A stretch of 35,696 bases of DNA from an uncultured Aquimonas sp. (lineage in GTDB: Bacteria; Pseudomonadota; Gammaproteobacteria; Xanthomonadales; Xanthomonadaceae). Of this stretch, positions 1 to 6,941 are shown in pieces. Below the pieces are notes generated by a model. That model did not search any database and was not told where the DNA came from. It saw nothing but the letters and a program-made list of their open reading frames with translations. Position 1 is the stretch's first letter. The number at the start of each line of letters is the position of its first letter. Where the stretch lies: positions 1 through 35,696 of the forward strand of contig NZ_CALART010000096.1 of the NCBI RefSeq assembly GCF_937888285.1, given 5' to 3'. Made by a program: the position numbers and the translations under genes.

Positions 1-773
1 GCCACATCAAGCGCGACCGCACGGAAACGGTCGACAACAACGAGACGATCACCGTCCACAACGACCGCAAGGAGCGCGTCGACCACAACGAGACGATCAG
101 CATCGGTGACAACCGATCCGAAGATGTCGGCAAGAACGAATCGGTCTCGATCGGCGACCACCAGACGCATGCGGTCGGCAAGAACCGCACGCGTACCGTG
201 GGCGACAACGAATCGGTGACGGTCGGCAAGAACCGCAGCAAGAAGGTCGGCAAGAACGAGAGCGACAGGATCGGCAAGAGCTGGTCGATCAAGGTCGGCA
301 AGATGAAGACCGAGACCATCGGCATGGCCTCGATGCAGAACGTCGGGCTGGCCAAGATGGTGAACATCGGCGCGGCCTACAGCCTCAACGTCGGCGCGAT
401 GATGAACACGGTGGTCGGCAACTCGCGCAGCGACAAGATCAGCAAGAAGCACACCGCCGACGTGGGCGAGGTCTACACCCTGAAGGTGGGCGCCGCTGGC
501 GCTGCCCAGCAGAACGTGATGATTGCGAACATCCAGGCGCCGAGCCAGGGTGAGTCGAGCGGCAAGTCACCGTCGATGCTGCGCATGGATGCCGACAGCA
601 TCACCCTGCAGGTCGGCAGCTCCAGGCTGGTTCTCACGCCGGACGCCATCTACCTGCAGGCCAAGGATGTGCATGTGCTGGCCGAGGCCACGGCCAATAT
701 CGATGCGCCGGACGATATCCATCTGAACAGTGGCACCACACGTCCAGCGCCCGCCGATGGGGCCGAGACATGA
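1..773 (+). CDS. vgrG: VgrG T6SS spike protein, C-terminal part (5' truncated by window edge)
   Basis: The reading frame is open from base 3, so the start lies upstream of the window; the ATG/GTG codons inside are internal. About 257 codons are visible. The first ~165 residues show a strict 8-residue period with V/I-G-(K/D)-N at the same place in each turn (for example TVGDNES, KVGKNES), about 20 repeats. This is the octapeptide beta-helix of the gp5/VgrG spike needle. A tail follows with 'MLRMDADSITLQVGSSRLVL', typical of VgrG C-termini, then a short Asp-rich end. In the family, VgrG trimers form the tip of the T6SS tube, and the C-terminal end carries PAAR proteins and adaptors. The stop overlaps the DUF2169 start (ATGA), so the genes are probably translationally coupled. 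The N-terminal gp27/gp5 domains are not in view, so an evolved VgrG cannot be excluded, but no C-terminal effector domain is present. Confidence 0.92.
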   Translation, partial: HIKRDRTETVDNNETITVHNDRKERVDHNETISIGDNRSEDVGKNESVSIGDHQTHAVGKNRTRTVGDNESVTVGKNRSKKVGKNESDRIGKSWSIKVGKMKTETIGMASMQNVGLAKMVNIGAAYSLNVGAMMNTVVGNSRSDKISKKHTADVGEVYTLKVGAAGAAQQNVMIANIQAPSQGESSGKSPSMLRMDADSITLQVGSSRLVLTPDAIYLQAKDVHVLAEATANIDAPDDIHLNSGTTRPAPADGAET

Positions 774-1876
774 TCCGCAACACGACGCGGCTGCCGCATG
801 CCGCGTTCCGCAAGCTCGCGCCCGGTGGACTGGTGCTTGATGTCTTCGTGCTGAAGGCGACCCTTGAGCTCGATCCCTGCTCCGCAGACTTGAAGGCAGC
901 GGCCAAGCAGGTGCCCGTGTGCATGGGCGACCGTCATGCAGGCGGCGAAGCGGCGCACCCCGCTGCGCTGGTACTCGCCGAGCCCGCGGACGCTGTGCTC
1001 TTCAAGCCGGGCGCAGACATCTGGGTCACCGGCACGGCACGCAGCCACGACCACCGTCCACTGCGTCGATGGGCGGCCGGCATCGGGGTGGGCGAGGTCC
1101 GCCACCTCGTCGAACTCTACGGACCACGCAGATGGACGCGCGGCCTCATGGCTTGGAGTCTCGGCGCTGCCGAGCATACCGATGCAGTCGCCTTGGATTA
1201 TCGGCTCGCCTTCGGCGGGCATTGGGAGCATCGGGACCCCGACGCCGCTCAGCGCGCGGAGGCCTCAAAGCCCGACAATCCCGCAGGCTGCGGCTGGCTG
1301 CCCGCGGGCAGCGCACTCCCTGCGCTTCCCGCGCCAGCGCGTCGGAGCCTGCAGGAGCAACTCGATGCCGTGCAGCAGATGCCCGCGCCGCAGGTCCTGC
1401 TGCCAGGCCAGAGCCTGCATCACCCCAGTCAAGACCTGCCCACCGCCGGGCTCGGACCGATCGCGCGCTGGTGGTCGCCTCGCTCGGCCTTCCTGGGCAC
1501 CCGTGACGCCCACTGGCGCAGTACCCGCTATCCCCACTACCCGGACGATTTCGATCTGCGCTTTCTTCAGGCCGCTGTAGCACCCTTGCGCGCACCGCAG
1601 GCGCTGCGTGGGGATGAGCGCGTGGGCCTGATGGGTCTGCTGCCCGAGGGCGACTGCGGATGGCAGCTGCCGGGTTTGAAGCCGAGCCTGCGCGCACGGC
1701 TGGACGATGCGCGGGAAATACAGGCCCCCATGCGGCTCGATACGTTGTCGGTAAATCTCGATACGCGCCAACTCTGCCTGAGCTGGCGCACCGTGTTCCC
1801 GCCTGCCCACACACCTCGCGAGGTCACCGTCGAATTGGACCCGTGGGCGCTGCAGCGGATCGGATTGCCAACATGA
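770..1876 (+). CDS. DUF2169 domain protein, T6SS effector adaptor
   Basis: A 368-residue protein with no signal peptide or membrane segment. The opening pattern (N-T-T-R-L-P-H, then a 'LVLDVFVLKATLEL' strand), the 'LYGPRRWTR' segment, the 'YRLAFGGHWEHRDPD' segment and the 'NPAGCGW' motif are those of the DUF2169 family. DUF2169 proteins are cytosolic chaperone/adaptors that load specific effectors on the VgrG encoded next to them; in Agrobacterium a DUF2169 protein is needed to load the Ntox15 DNase Tde2. It overlaps vgrG upstream and the effector gene downstream by 4 nt each (ATGA), so all three products are likely made in step. Its role here is inferred from family and context: binding the PAAR-like effector at 1873-3693 and delivering it to this VgrG. 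Confidence 0.88.
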   Translation: MIRNTTRLPHAAFRKLAPGGLVLDVFVLKATLELDPCSADLKAAAKQVPVCMGDRHAGGEAAHPAALVLAEPADAVLFKPGADIWVTGTARSHDHRPLRRWAAGIGVGEVRHLVELYGPRRWTRGLMAWSLGAAEHTDAVALDYRLAFGGHWEHRDPDAAQRAEASKPDNPAGCGWLPAGSALPALPAPARRSLQEQLDAVQQMPAPQVLLPGQSLHHPSQDLPTAGLGPIARWWSPRSAFLGTRDAHWRSTRYPHYPDDFDLRFLQAAVAPLRAPQALRGDERVGLMGLLPEGDCGWQLPGLKPSLRARLDDAREIQAPMRLDTLSVNLDTRQLCLSWRTVFPPAHTPREVTVELDPWALQRIGLPT

Positions 1877-3693
1877 GCGAACCCACCCAACTACCCGCCG
1901 TCAACTCGCCCAGCGGGCTGGTGCATGTCGCACCGGACAACAGCCTGTGGAGCATCTTCCGCTATCCCGACAGCGATCAGCTGCTGATCCAGCGCTACGA
2001 CGCACAGGACCGTCCTCTGCCTGATTGGCGGCTCAGCGAAGCCGCCTATGAGGACTACCGCGCGCGCAATCCGCAGCTCGACCTGCCGGGGCTCGATGAA
2101 GGAACCGACGGCGCCGGGTCTGCGGGCGCTGAGGCGTCCGCATCCGAAAGCGAGTGCCGACACATTGCCCATGCGGGAAGCTGGACGGTCACCAGCGTCG
2201 AGCCCGACTGGTGCGCAGTCGGCGGCCAGGCCATCCCCTTCGACAGCCACGCCGAGCTCGGCAGCCCCGAGCGTGCCTCTCCCAACGTCAAGGCCCGCGG
2301 CACGCCGGTCTATGCGGTCTCGCACCTCGGCCGCGGCGTGCAGGGCAATGCCGGCGAGGGCCTGGGTTCGGGCGGCTCGGGCGACAGTGGCTATACGCAA
2401 ATCCTGAGCGGGCAGAACAACGTCAAGGTCAACGGGCTGCCGGTCGGTCGGCACGACAGTCTGGCCCTGATCAACTGCGATGCCAGCGGCTGCGGTGGCG
2501 CGCTGGGGCAGCTGCATACCGGCTTGAAGCCGGTGTCCTTCGTCGAGCAGCTCAACCGCGAGTTCAGCAAGACGCCGGAGGAACTGCAGGCCGACATGGC
2601 CTACCACCGGCAGGCGCAGGCCGATGCCAATGCGCGCGCCGAGGCCATCGACCGGCAGATCCGCGACCTGCGCGCGCAGGCCGATCGCGCCAGCACCTGG
2701 AACCCCTTCAACAGCGAGCGCCGCGCGATCAGCCGCCAGATCGAGGCCTTGCAGGCCTCGCAGCGCAGTGCTGCAAGCTCGGCGCTGTGGCACAACGACC
2801 AGCAGCGGCGCCTGTTCGAGCGCCTCTACCCCGAGGCCGCGGCAGGCCCGGTAATGAGCGCCGCACCGACCTCGCAGGAAGCCCGCGAGCTGGCCCGCCG
2901 CGGTGCCGAGATCGAGCGCGAGCGTGCACGCATGGAGGCGATGTACTCCGGGCCCTTCGGCGCCGCCGCCGCCATGGCCGGCGTGCCGCCGGAGCTGGCG
3001 CAGGCGGTCAACATGGTGACCACGCTGGGGCGCAGGCCAACGACAGCCGCTCGACCCGTGCGCACGCCGCGGCAGAGCCGCTCGCAGCCCGGCACGGCAC
3101 AGCAACAGCCATCCGGCCAACCGTCAGCCCAGCAGGGGCGTGTGCAGGTGAGCACGGCGCGGCCCGGGGTCTATGTCCAGCCACCGCCGCGTACCCCGCG
3201 CATCAAGCTCCGGTGCTTCAAGAAGAACAAGACGGGCAGCAAGGCCGAGTACGATCGGCAGCTGGCCGACCAGGAGCGTGGGCTCAACGACATGAGCGTC
3301 AAGGACTACCTGGAAGGCCGCGCGCGCTACCGGGAGATGGGGCGGAAGGGCACGGGGGCGGCGCAGGAGGCTGCCAGGGCAGACTACGCGAAAGAGCTGA
3401 CTCTGAAGTTCGAGAACCACTTGCTTGAGCAAGGCATGATGGGAGTTGACGCGCGGGCGCAGGCCGTCGCCATGACGGCTGAGCGCATGAAAACCTTGGC
3501 AGCCCTCCACAGCCCCGACTTGATCGCCGGGGGCAAGGATGTTGTGAGTTCCTTGGGCGACCGCGGCGTGAACTCCTCGATTGGTGCGCAATGGAAGCCA
3601 CGCGTCCAAGCTCTCGATGCTGCTGCGTTGAGAGTGCCCGAGGGTGAGCGGGCCAGCACCAAGATGAATGCGGAACTTGTACGCTGCCCCTGA
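1873..3693 (+). CDS. T6SS effector: PAAR-like (DUF4150) domain fused to Ntox15/Tde-type DNase
   Basis: Starts at the ATG overlapping the adaptor stop (606 aa); the frame is open further upstream but that part is antisense-like shadow. Domains: ~1-110 a variable head; ~113-230 a PAAR-like/DUF4150 domain (WCAVGG, then SPNVKARGTPVYA, GDSGYTQILSGQNNVKVNG, INCDASGCGG); ~225-325 a charged coiled-coil-like helical stretch; ~340-445 a linker rich in Ala, Pro, Gln and Arg; 448-606 an Ntox15 (toxin_15) domain. The toxin domain begins with CFKKN, continues with 'RQLADQERGLNDMSVKDYL', and contains ALHSPDLIAGG with the catalytic HxxD pair (H546, D549) and the conserved NSSIGAQW. Ntox15 with HxxD is the nuclease domain of Agrobacterium Tde1/Tde2, which degrade DNA in rival cells. 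Both active-site residues are intact, so it should be active. The immunity gene follows 17 nt downstream. The PAAR-like segment is duplicated at 5183-5503. Confidence 0.92.
   Translation: MSEPTQLPAVNSPSGLVHVAPDNSLWSIFRYPDSDQLLIQRYDAQDRPLPDWRLSEAAYEDYRARNPQLDLPGLDEGTDGAGSAGAEASASESECRHIAHAGSWTVTSVEPDWCAVGGQAIPFDSHAELGSPERASPNVKARGTPVYAVSHLGRGVQGNAGEGLGSGGSGDSGYTQILSGQNNVKVNGLPVGRHDSLALINCDASGCGGALGQLHTGLKPVSFVEQLNREFSKTPEELQADMAYHRQAQADANARAEAIDRQIRDLRAQADRASTWNPFNSERRAISRQIEALQASQRSAASSALWHNDQQRRLFERLYPEAAAGPVMSAAPTSQEARELARRGAEIERERARMEAMYSGPFGAAAAMAGVPPELAQAVNMVTTLGRRPTTAARPVRTPRQSRSQPGTAQQQPSGQPSAQQGRVQVSTARPGVYVQPPPRTPRIKLRCFKKNKTGSKAEYDRQLADQERGLNDMSVKDYLEGRARYREMGRKGTGAAQEAARADYAKELTLKFENHLLEQGMMGVDARAQAVAMTAERMKTLAALHSPDLIAGGKDVVSSLGDRGVNSSIGAQWKPRVQALDAAALRVPEGERASTKMNAELVRCP
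2243..2562 (+). repeat. Direct repeat, copy 1 (inside the effector's PAAR-like domain)
   Basis: This 320-bp stretch recurs at 5183-5502 in direct orientation, offset by exactly 2940 bp. I count 10 mismatches by eye (about 97% identity), with 211 consecutive identical bases (2257-2467). Mismatches cluster at the 3' end, at the junction between the PAAR-like domain and the toxin region. Such a pair could support recombination that deletes or exchanges the toxin-immunity segment between the copies. Confidence 0.95.
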
Positions 3694-3710
3694 TTGCAGA
3701 GGAGAGGGTA

Positions 3711-4367
3711 ATGGATGTGTTCATGGACAATTTTCTTGGCTTCAAGGGCTTCGCTCCAGCCGTTGATCGCCGCGATGTGCCGCCGGAGAAGATCGCGAGG
3801 TTCCGCGGCAAGCTGCCCGACAAGCTGCTGGAGTACTGGCAGGTCTATGGCTGGTGTGGGTATGCCAAGGGCCTGTTCTGGACCGTCGACCCCGACGACT
3901 GGGCCGACACGATCGACGACTGGCTGGGTGGCACGAGCTATCTGCAGCGCGACACCTACTACGTGATCGCGCGCTCGGCGTTTGGAAAGCTGGTGCTTTG
4001 GGGTACGGGGACCGGCCCATCGCTGAAGATTGTTGCGCCCTATGGGTGGGTGTTTCCTGCGTTTGATCCTGAGACCTTCAGCCGCAGAGGGGCAGACAAG
4101 GAACTACAGCTGTTTTTTGCGAGCTCATCCCTAGATACCTACGACCTCAACGACGCCAACGAGAAGCCCCTCTTCGAGCAGGCTCTGGCCAGACTCGGCC
4201 CGCTCAGCCACGACACCATGTACGGCTTCGTGCCCGCACTCGCCCTGGGCGGTGTGCCCTCCGTCGAGCGACTGCAGATTGTCGATGCGCATGTGCACCT
4301 GAACATCCTGTCGCAGGTGACCGAACTCGACATCATGCGCGATGTGGCCGAAGTCGCCCGGAGCTGA
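3711..4367 (+). CDS. Immunity protein to the Ntox15 DNase (GAD-like + DUF1851, Tdi-like)
   Basis: A 218-aa cytosolic protein starting at ATG 3711 behind a strong ribosome binding site (GAGGAGAGG, about 3-9 nt upstream). The N-terminal half has the GAD-like signature: 'DRRDVPPEKIARFRGKLPD', then LLEYWQVYGWCGYAKGLFW and 'YYVIARSAFGKLVLWG'. The C-terminal half fits DUF1851: FASSSLDTYDLNDANEKPLFEQALARLG in broken form, then DTMYGFVPALALGG. GAD-like/DUF1851 proteins are the cognate immunity proteins (Tdi1/Tdi2) of Tde-type Ntox15 DNases in Agrobacterium; they bind and neutralise the toxin in the producer. It lies 17 nt after the effector in the same direction, as expected for a cognate pair. Pairing is inferred from family and position. 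Confidence 0.9.
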   Translation: MDVFMDNFLGFKGFAPAVDRRDVPPEKIARFRGKLPDKLLEYWQVYGWCGYAKGLFWTVDPDDWADTIDDWLGGTSYLQRDTYYVIARSAFGKLVLWGTGTGPSLKIVAPYGWVFPAFDPETFSRRGADKELQLFFASSSLDTYDLNDANEKPLFEQALARLGPLSHDTMYGFVPALALGGVPSVERLQIVDAHVHLNILSQVTELDIMRDVAEVARS

Positions 4368-4464
4368 GCACCTAGGCACGGCGTAGGGAGTGGCTCCGCA
4401 AGGCTCTCGTCCGCGGCGGTGACCTTGTCAACGTGGGCCTGAGCCCCTGCAGGAGTGCAAGGCG

Positions 4465-5148
4465 ATGAGCTATGTCCGCGACGAGGATTTCGAGTACTTC
4501 ATCAGCAAGTTCGGCGAGGCCTTCCATCGCCGGGACGTGCCTGAGGACGTGATCGAGCGCTTCCGGGGTCGGCTGCCTGATCGGCTGCTGGGCTACTGGC
4601 AGCACGAGGGCTGGTGCGGCTACGCGGACGGGCGTTTCTGGACGGTCAATCCGGAGCACTACGACGACCTGCTGGACTTCTGGCTGGAGGGGTCGGGGCT
4701 GGAACGCGTTGATCGGTTCCACGTAATTGCACGGACTGCGTTCGGGAAACTCTATCTGTGGGGAGAGTCCTGCGGAGCTGCTGCAACGATTAGCCCACAC
4801 AACAATGCAATTCTCGCCCTGGCGCGCGAACTTCGTCCGAAGTCGCCCCGGGAGCTGGAAGTCAGCGCCGGTGTCTTGTTCTCGATGAGCTCTCTGAGTC
4901 AGGGGGGCTACATCAGTGATCTGCAAGGTCAAATGTTCGAACCCGCCCTGCGCACGCTTGGCCGTCTCGAACCCGACGAGATGTATGGCTTCGAGCCCGC
5001 GCTCGTCGCTGGCGGCACGGCTGTGCTCGCCAACCTGCGCCGCGTGAAGCTGCACCCGCATCTGCTGATCCTGCGTCAGTTGGCCCAGCCCACGCTGCCT
5101 TTCAGCGGCGGGCAGGTCGATCAATTGCTGAAGCAGCAGGGCTTCTGA
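4465..5148 (+). CDS. Second GAD-like/DUF1851 immunity homologue (orphan immunity)
   Basis: A 227-aa paralogue of the protein at 3711-4367. The N-terminal halves are clearly alike (HRRDVPEDVIERFRGRLPD, LLGYWQHEGWCGYADGRFW, FHVIARTAFGKLYLWG), as is DEMYGFEPALVAGG in the C-terminal half; the middle and the C-terminus differ, and it has an extra tail ending near GGQVDQLLKQQGF. It starts at ATG 4465 after GGAG at about 10 nt. It has no toxin of its own: the next segment is a PAAR-like fragment without a nuclease domain. It may protect against Ntox15 toxins of competing strains or be left over from a replaced effector-immunity pair. The 97-bp gap before it (4368-4464) contains no recognisable gene. 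Confidence 0.85.
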   Translation: MSYVRDEDFEYFISKFGEAFHRRDVPEDVIERFRGRLPDRLLGYWQHEGWCGYADGRFWTVNPEHYDDLLDFWLEGSGLERVDRFHVIARTAFGKLYLWGESCGAAATISPHNNAILALARELRPKSPRELEVSAGVLFSMSSLSQGGYISDLQGQMFEPALRTLGRLEPDEMYGFEPALVAGGTAVLANLRRVKLHPHLLILRQLAQPTLPFSGGQVDQLLKQQGF

Positions 5149-5182
5149 TCCGACGCCCGGCCTGGCCTCGGCGACACAGCCC

Positions 5183-5503
5183 ACAGCCACGCCGAACTCG
5201 GCAGCCCCGAGCGTGCCTCTCCCAACGTCAAGGCCCGCGGCACGCCGGTCTATGCGGTCTCGCACCTCGGCCGCGGCGTGCAGGGCAATGCCGGCGAGGG
5301 CCTGGGTTCGGGCGGCTCGGGCGACAGTGGCTATACGCAAATCCTGAGCGGGCAGAACAACGTCAAGGTCAACGGGCTGCCGGTCGGTCGGCACGACAGT
5401 CTGGCCCCGATCAACTGCGATGCCAGCGGCTGCGGCGGCGCGCTGGGCCAGCTGCATACCGGCTTGAAGCCGGTGTTCTTCATTGGACAACTCAACCGCG
5501 AGC
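5183..5503 (+). pseudogene. Orphan PAAR-like (DUF4150) domain fragment, toxin-less copy 2 of the direct repeat
   Basis: The sequence encodes the same residues as the PAAR-like part of the effector, from SHAELGSPERASPNVKARG through INCDASGCGGALGQLHTG to QLNRE, then diverges exactly where the effector enters its toxin-bearing region. It has no ATG or ribosome binding site at its 5' end and no toxin downstream. Its frame is the same as that of the immunity gene before it, separated only by that gene's TGA (5146-5148) and about ten codons. The frame runs on to a stop at 5670 but by then it overlaps the 3' end of the opposite-strand gene. Most likely a silent cassette left by duplication or toxin exchange; a GTG at 5278 could start a short peptide, which I doubt is made. 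Confidence 0.8.
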
Positions 5504-5562
5504 TGTCAACGTGCATGCACGCGCATGTGCTTGCCCAGACATCGCCAATCCCGAATCGCGCG

Positions 5563-6858
5563 CTACTCGAACCCGTCCGCAAACAGCATCGCCGCGCGAT
5601 CCACATCGACCACCACGAACATATCGGTCTGCCCATTGGTGTCGTTCGGCACGATGTTGGTCGCGGTTGAGGAATAGGCCATCAGCGCGCCGTTCTCGCC
5701 CATCGCATGCCAACTCTCCGTGATGCCGTTGCTGACACCGCCGGCGACGCTGGGGCTCAGCAGGAAAAGTGTGGCGGGTGGGCGGAACAGCCAGGCCTGA
5801 CGGCCGCCGCCAGCGGTATCCGAGCACACGAAACTGGTGTCACCGAGGTTCGAGACCGCCGGCACCGAGCAGGCGAAGCTGTTCGGTGGCGTCGGCAGCG
5901 CAAGCAGCTGGCCGGTGCCGCGATCCAGCCGGAACAGACCGCCGAGCACGCCGCCGACGAGATTGTGGGCGGCGCTGCGAAAGGCCACGTAGCGGCCGTT
6001 GCGCGAGATGCTGGGCTGGTCGCTGCTGGATGTACCCGCCTGGCCCTGCGCATTGATGCTCAGCAGCTGGGTGGTCTGGGTCAGCCGGTCGCGCAGGTGG
6101 ATCTGGAAGGCCGTATTGTCGGGCGTCGAAGTCAGGTTGCCACGCGCGCCGAAGACCGCGAAGCGACCGTTGCCGCTGAGGCTCGGCGTCCAGTGTTCGA
6201 GCGCACCTTCGGCCACCTGGGCGCCGCTGTTGCTCACCGACAGTCGTTCGGTGCTACCGGTGTTCATGTCGGTCAGCATGAGATCCGGCAGGCCATTGGT
6301 ATCGCCCGTCACCTGGTTGCTGGCCTGGCTGTAGTAGGCGACGTAGCGGCCGTCGTCGGACACGGTCGGATAGCGCGCCTGGCCGTTGATGAGCCCGTTC
6401 AGGCCGTTCGACACGCGGCGCGTGGTCTGGGTGGAGCGGTCGCGCAGATAGAGGGTCAGGAACTGCGGCTGGTCGATGCCGAGGATGTTGCTGGCGAAAC
6501 TGCTGAAGGCGACGTAGCGGGCGTCGCCGCTGAAGGCCGGATGCGAGGCGTTGCCATTGCTGCCGAGGCCGTTGGGAGCGGCGCTGATCAGCTCCAGCGC
6601 ATCGGTGACCGCGTCCTGCGCGTAGATCTGCGAGGCGCCGGTCTGGTGATCCAGGCCGAGGTTGCGGGCATTGGTCGAGTAGGCGATCAGCAGGGCGCCG
6701 TCGTGTACGGCGGGAGTCAGCACCGAGCCGTTGGGCTGGTTGCCGCTGCTGCCGGTGACGCGGAACAGGCCGAGATCGCCCGCGCCGGCCAGGGGCGCGC
6801 TCGCAGCCAGCAACAGGGTGAGCAGCAGGCGCTGCGAATGGATGCGGATCGTGCTCAT
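5563..6858 (-). CDS. Secreted TolB/PD40-type beta-propeller protein with C-terminal LFADGFE motif
   Basis: 431 aa from the ATG at 6858, chosen because it gives a clean signal peptide (R-I-H-S-Q-R then LLLTLLLAASAPLAGA) and has GAGG 10 nt upstream; an ATG 36 nt further upstream would spoil the signal peptide. The mature part has at least five propeller-blade repeats of the form P-x-x-S-x-(D/N)-G-R-(Y/F)-(V/A)-(A/V)-F, e.g. HPAFSGDARYVAFSS, YPTVSDDGRYVAYYS and QPSISRNGRYVAFRS, with Asp-Asn-Gly turns (TGDTNGLPD, VPNDTNGQTD) as in PD40/TolB-like proteins. The last residues are AAMLFADGFE; the gene immediately upstream on the same strand ends in a similar motif. No catalytic residues are recognisable; a binding or scaffolding role outside the cytoplasm is a guess. 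Its 3' end abuts the PAAR fragment. Confidence 0.8.
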   Translation of the reverse strand: MSTIRIHSQRLLLTLLLAASAPLAGAGDLGLFRVTGSSGNQPNGSVLTPAVHDGALLIAYSTNARNLGLDHQTGASQIYAQDAVTDALELISAAPNGLGSNGNASHPAFSGDARYVAFSSFASNILGIDQPQFLTLYLRDRSTQTTRRVSNGLNGLINGQARYPTVSDDGRYVAYYSQASNQVTGDTNGLPDLMLTDMNTGSTERLSVSNSGAQVAEGALEHWTPSLSGNGRFAVFGARGNLTSTPDNTAFQIHLRDRLTQTTQLLSINAQGQAGTSSSDQPSISRNGRYVAFRSAAHNLVGGVLGGLFRLDRGTGQLLALPTPPNSFACSVPAVSNLGDTSFVCSDTAGGGRQAWLFRPPATLFLLSPSVAGGVSNGITESWHAMGENGALMAYSSTATNIVPNDTNGQTDMFVVVDVDRAAMLFADGFE

Positions 6859-6941
6859 GGCGTCGATTCCTCGGGCGCGGTGCGGCCCTCTCACCGCGCC
6901 TTACGGGAATCCACGCCTCCACGTGTCAGCCGGCGAGCGGC

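Noticed and set aside
1660..1872. N-terminal extension of the effector
   Set aside because: It overlaps the adaptor gene in another frame and has shadow-like Arg/Ala content; the ATGA overlap at 1873 fits the rest of the operon.
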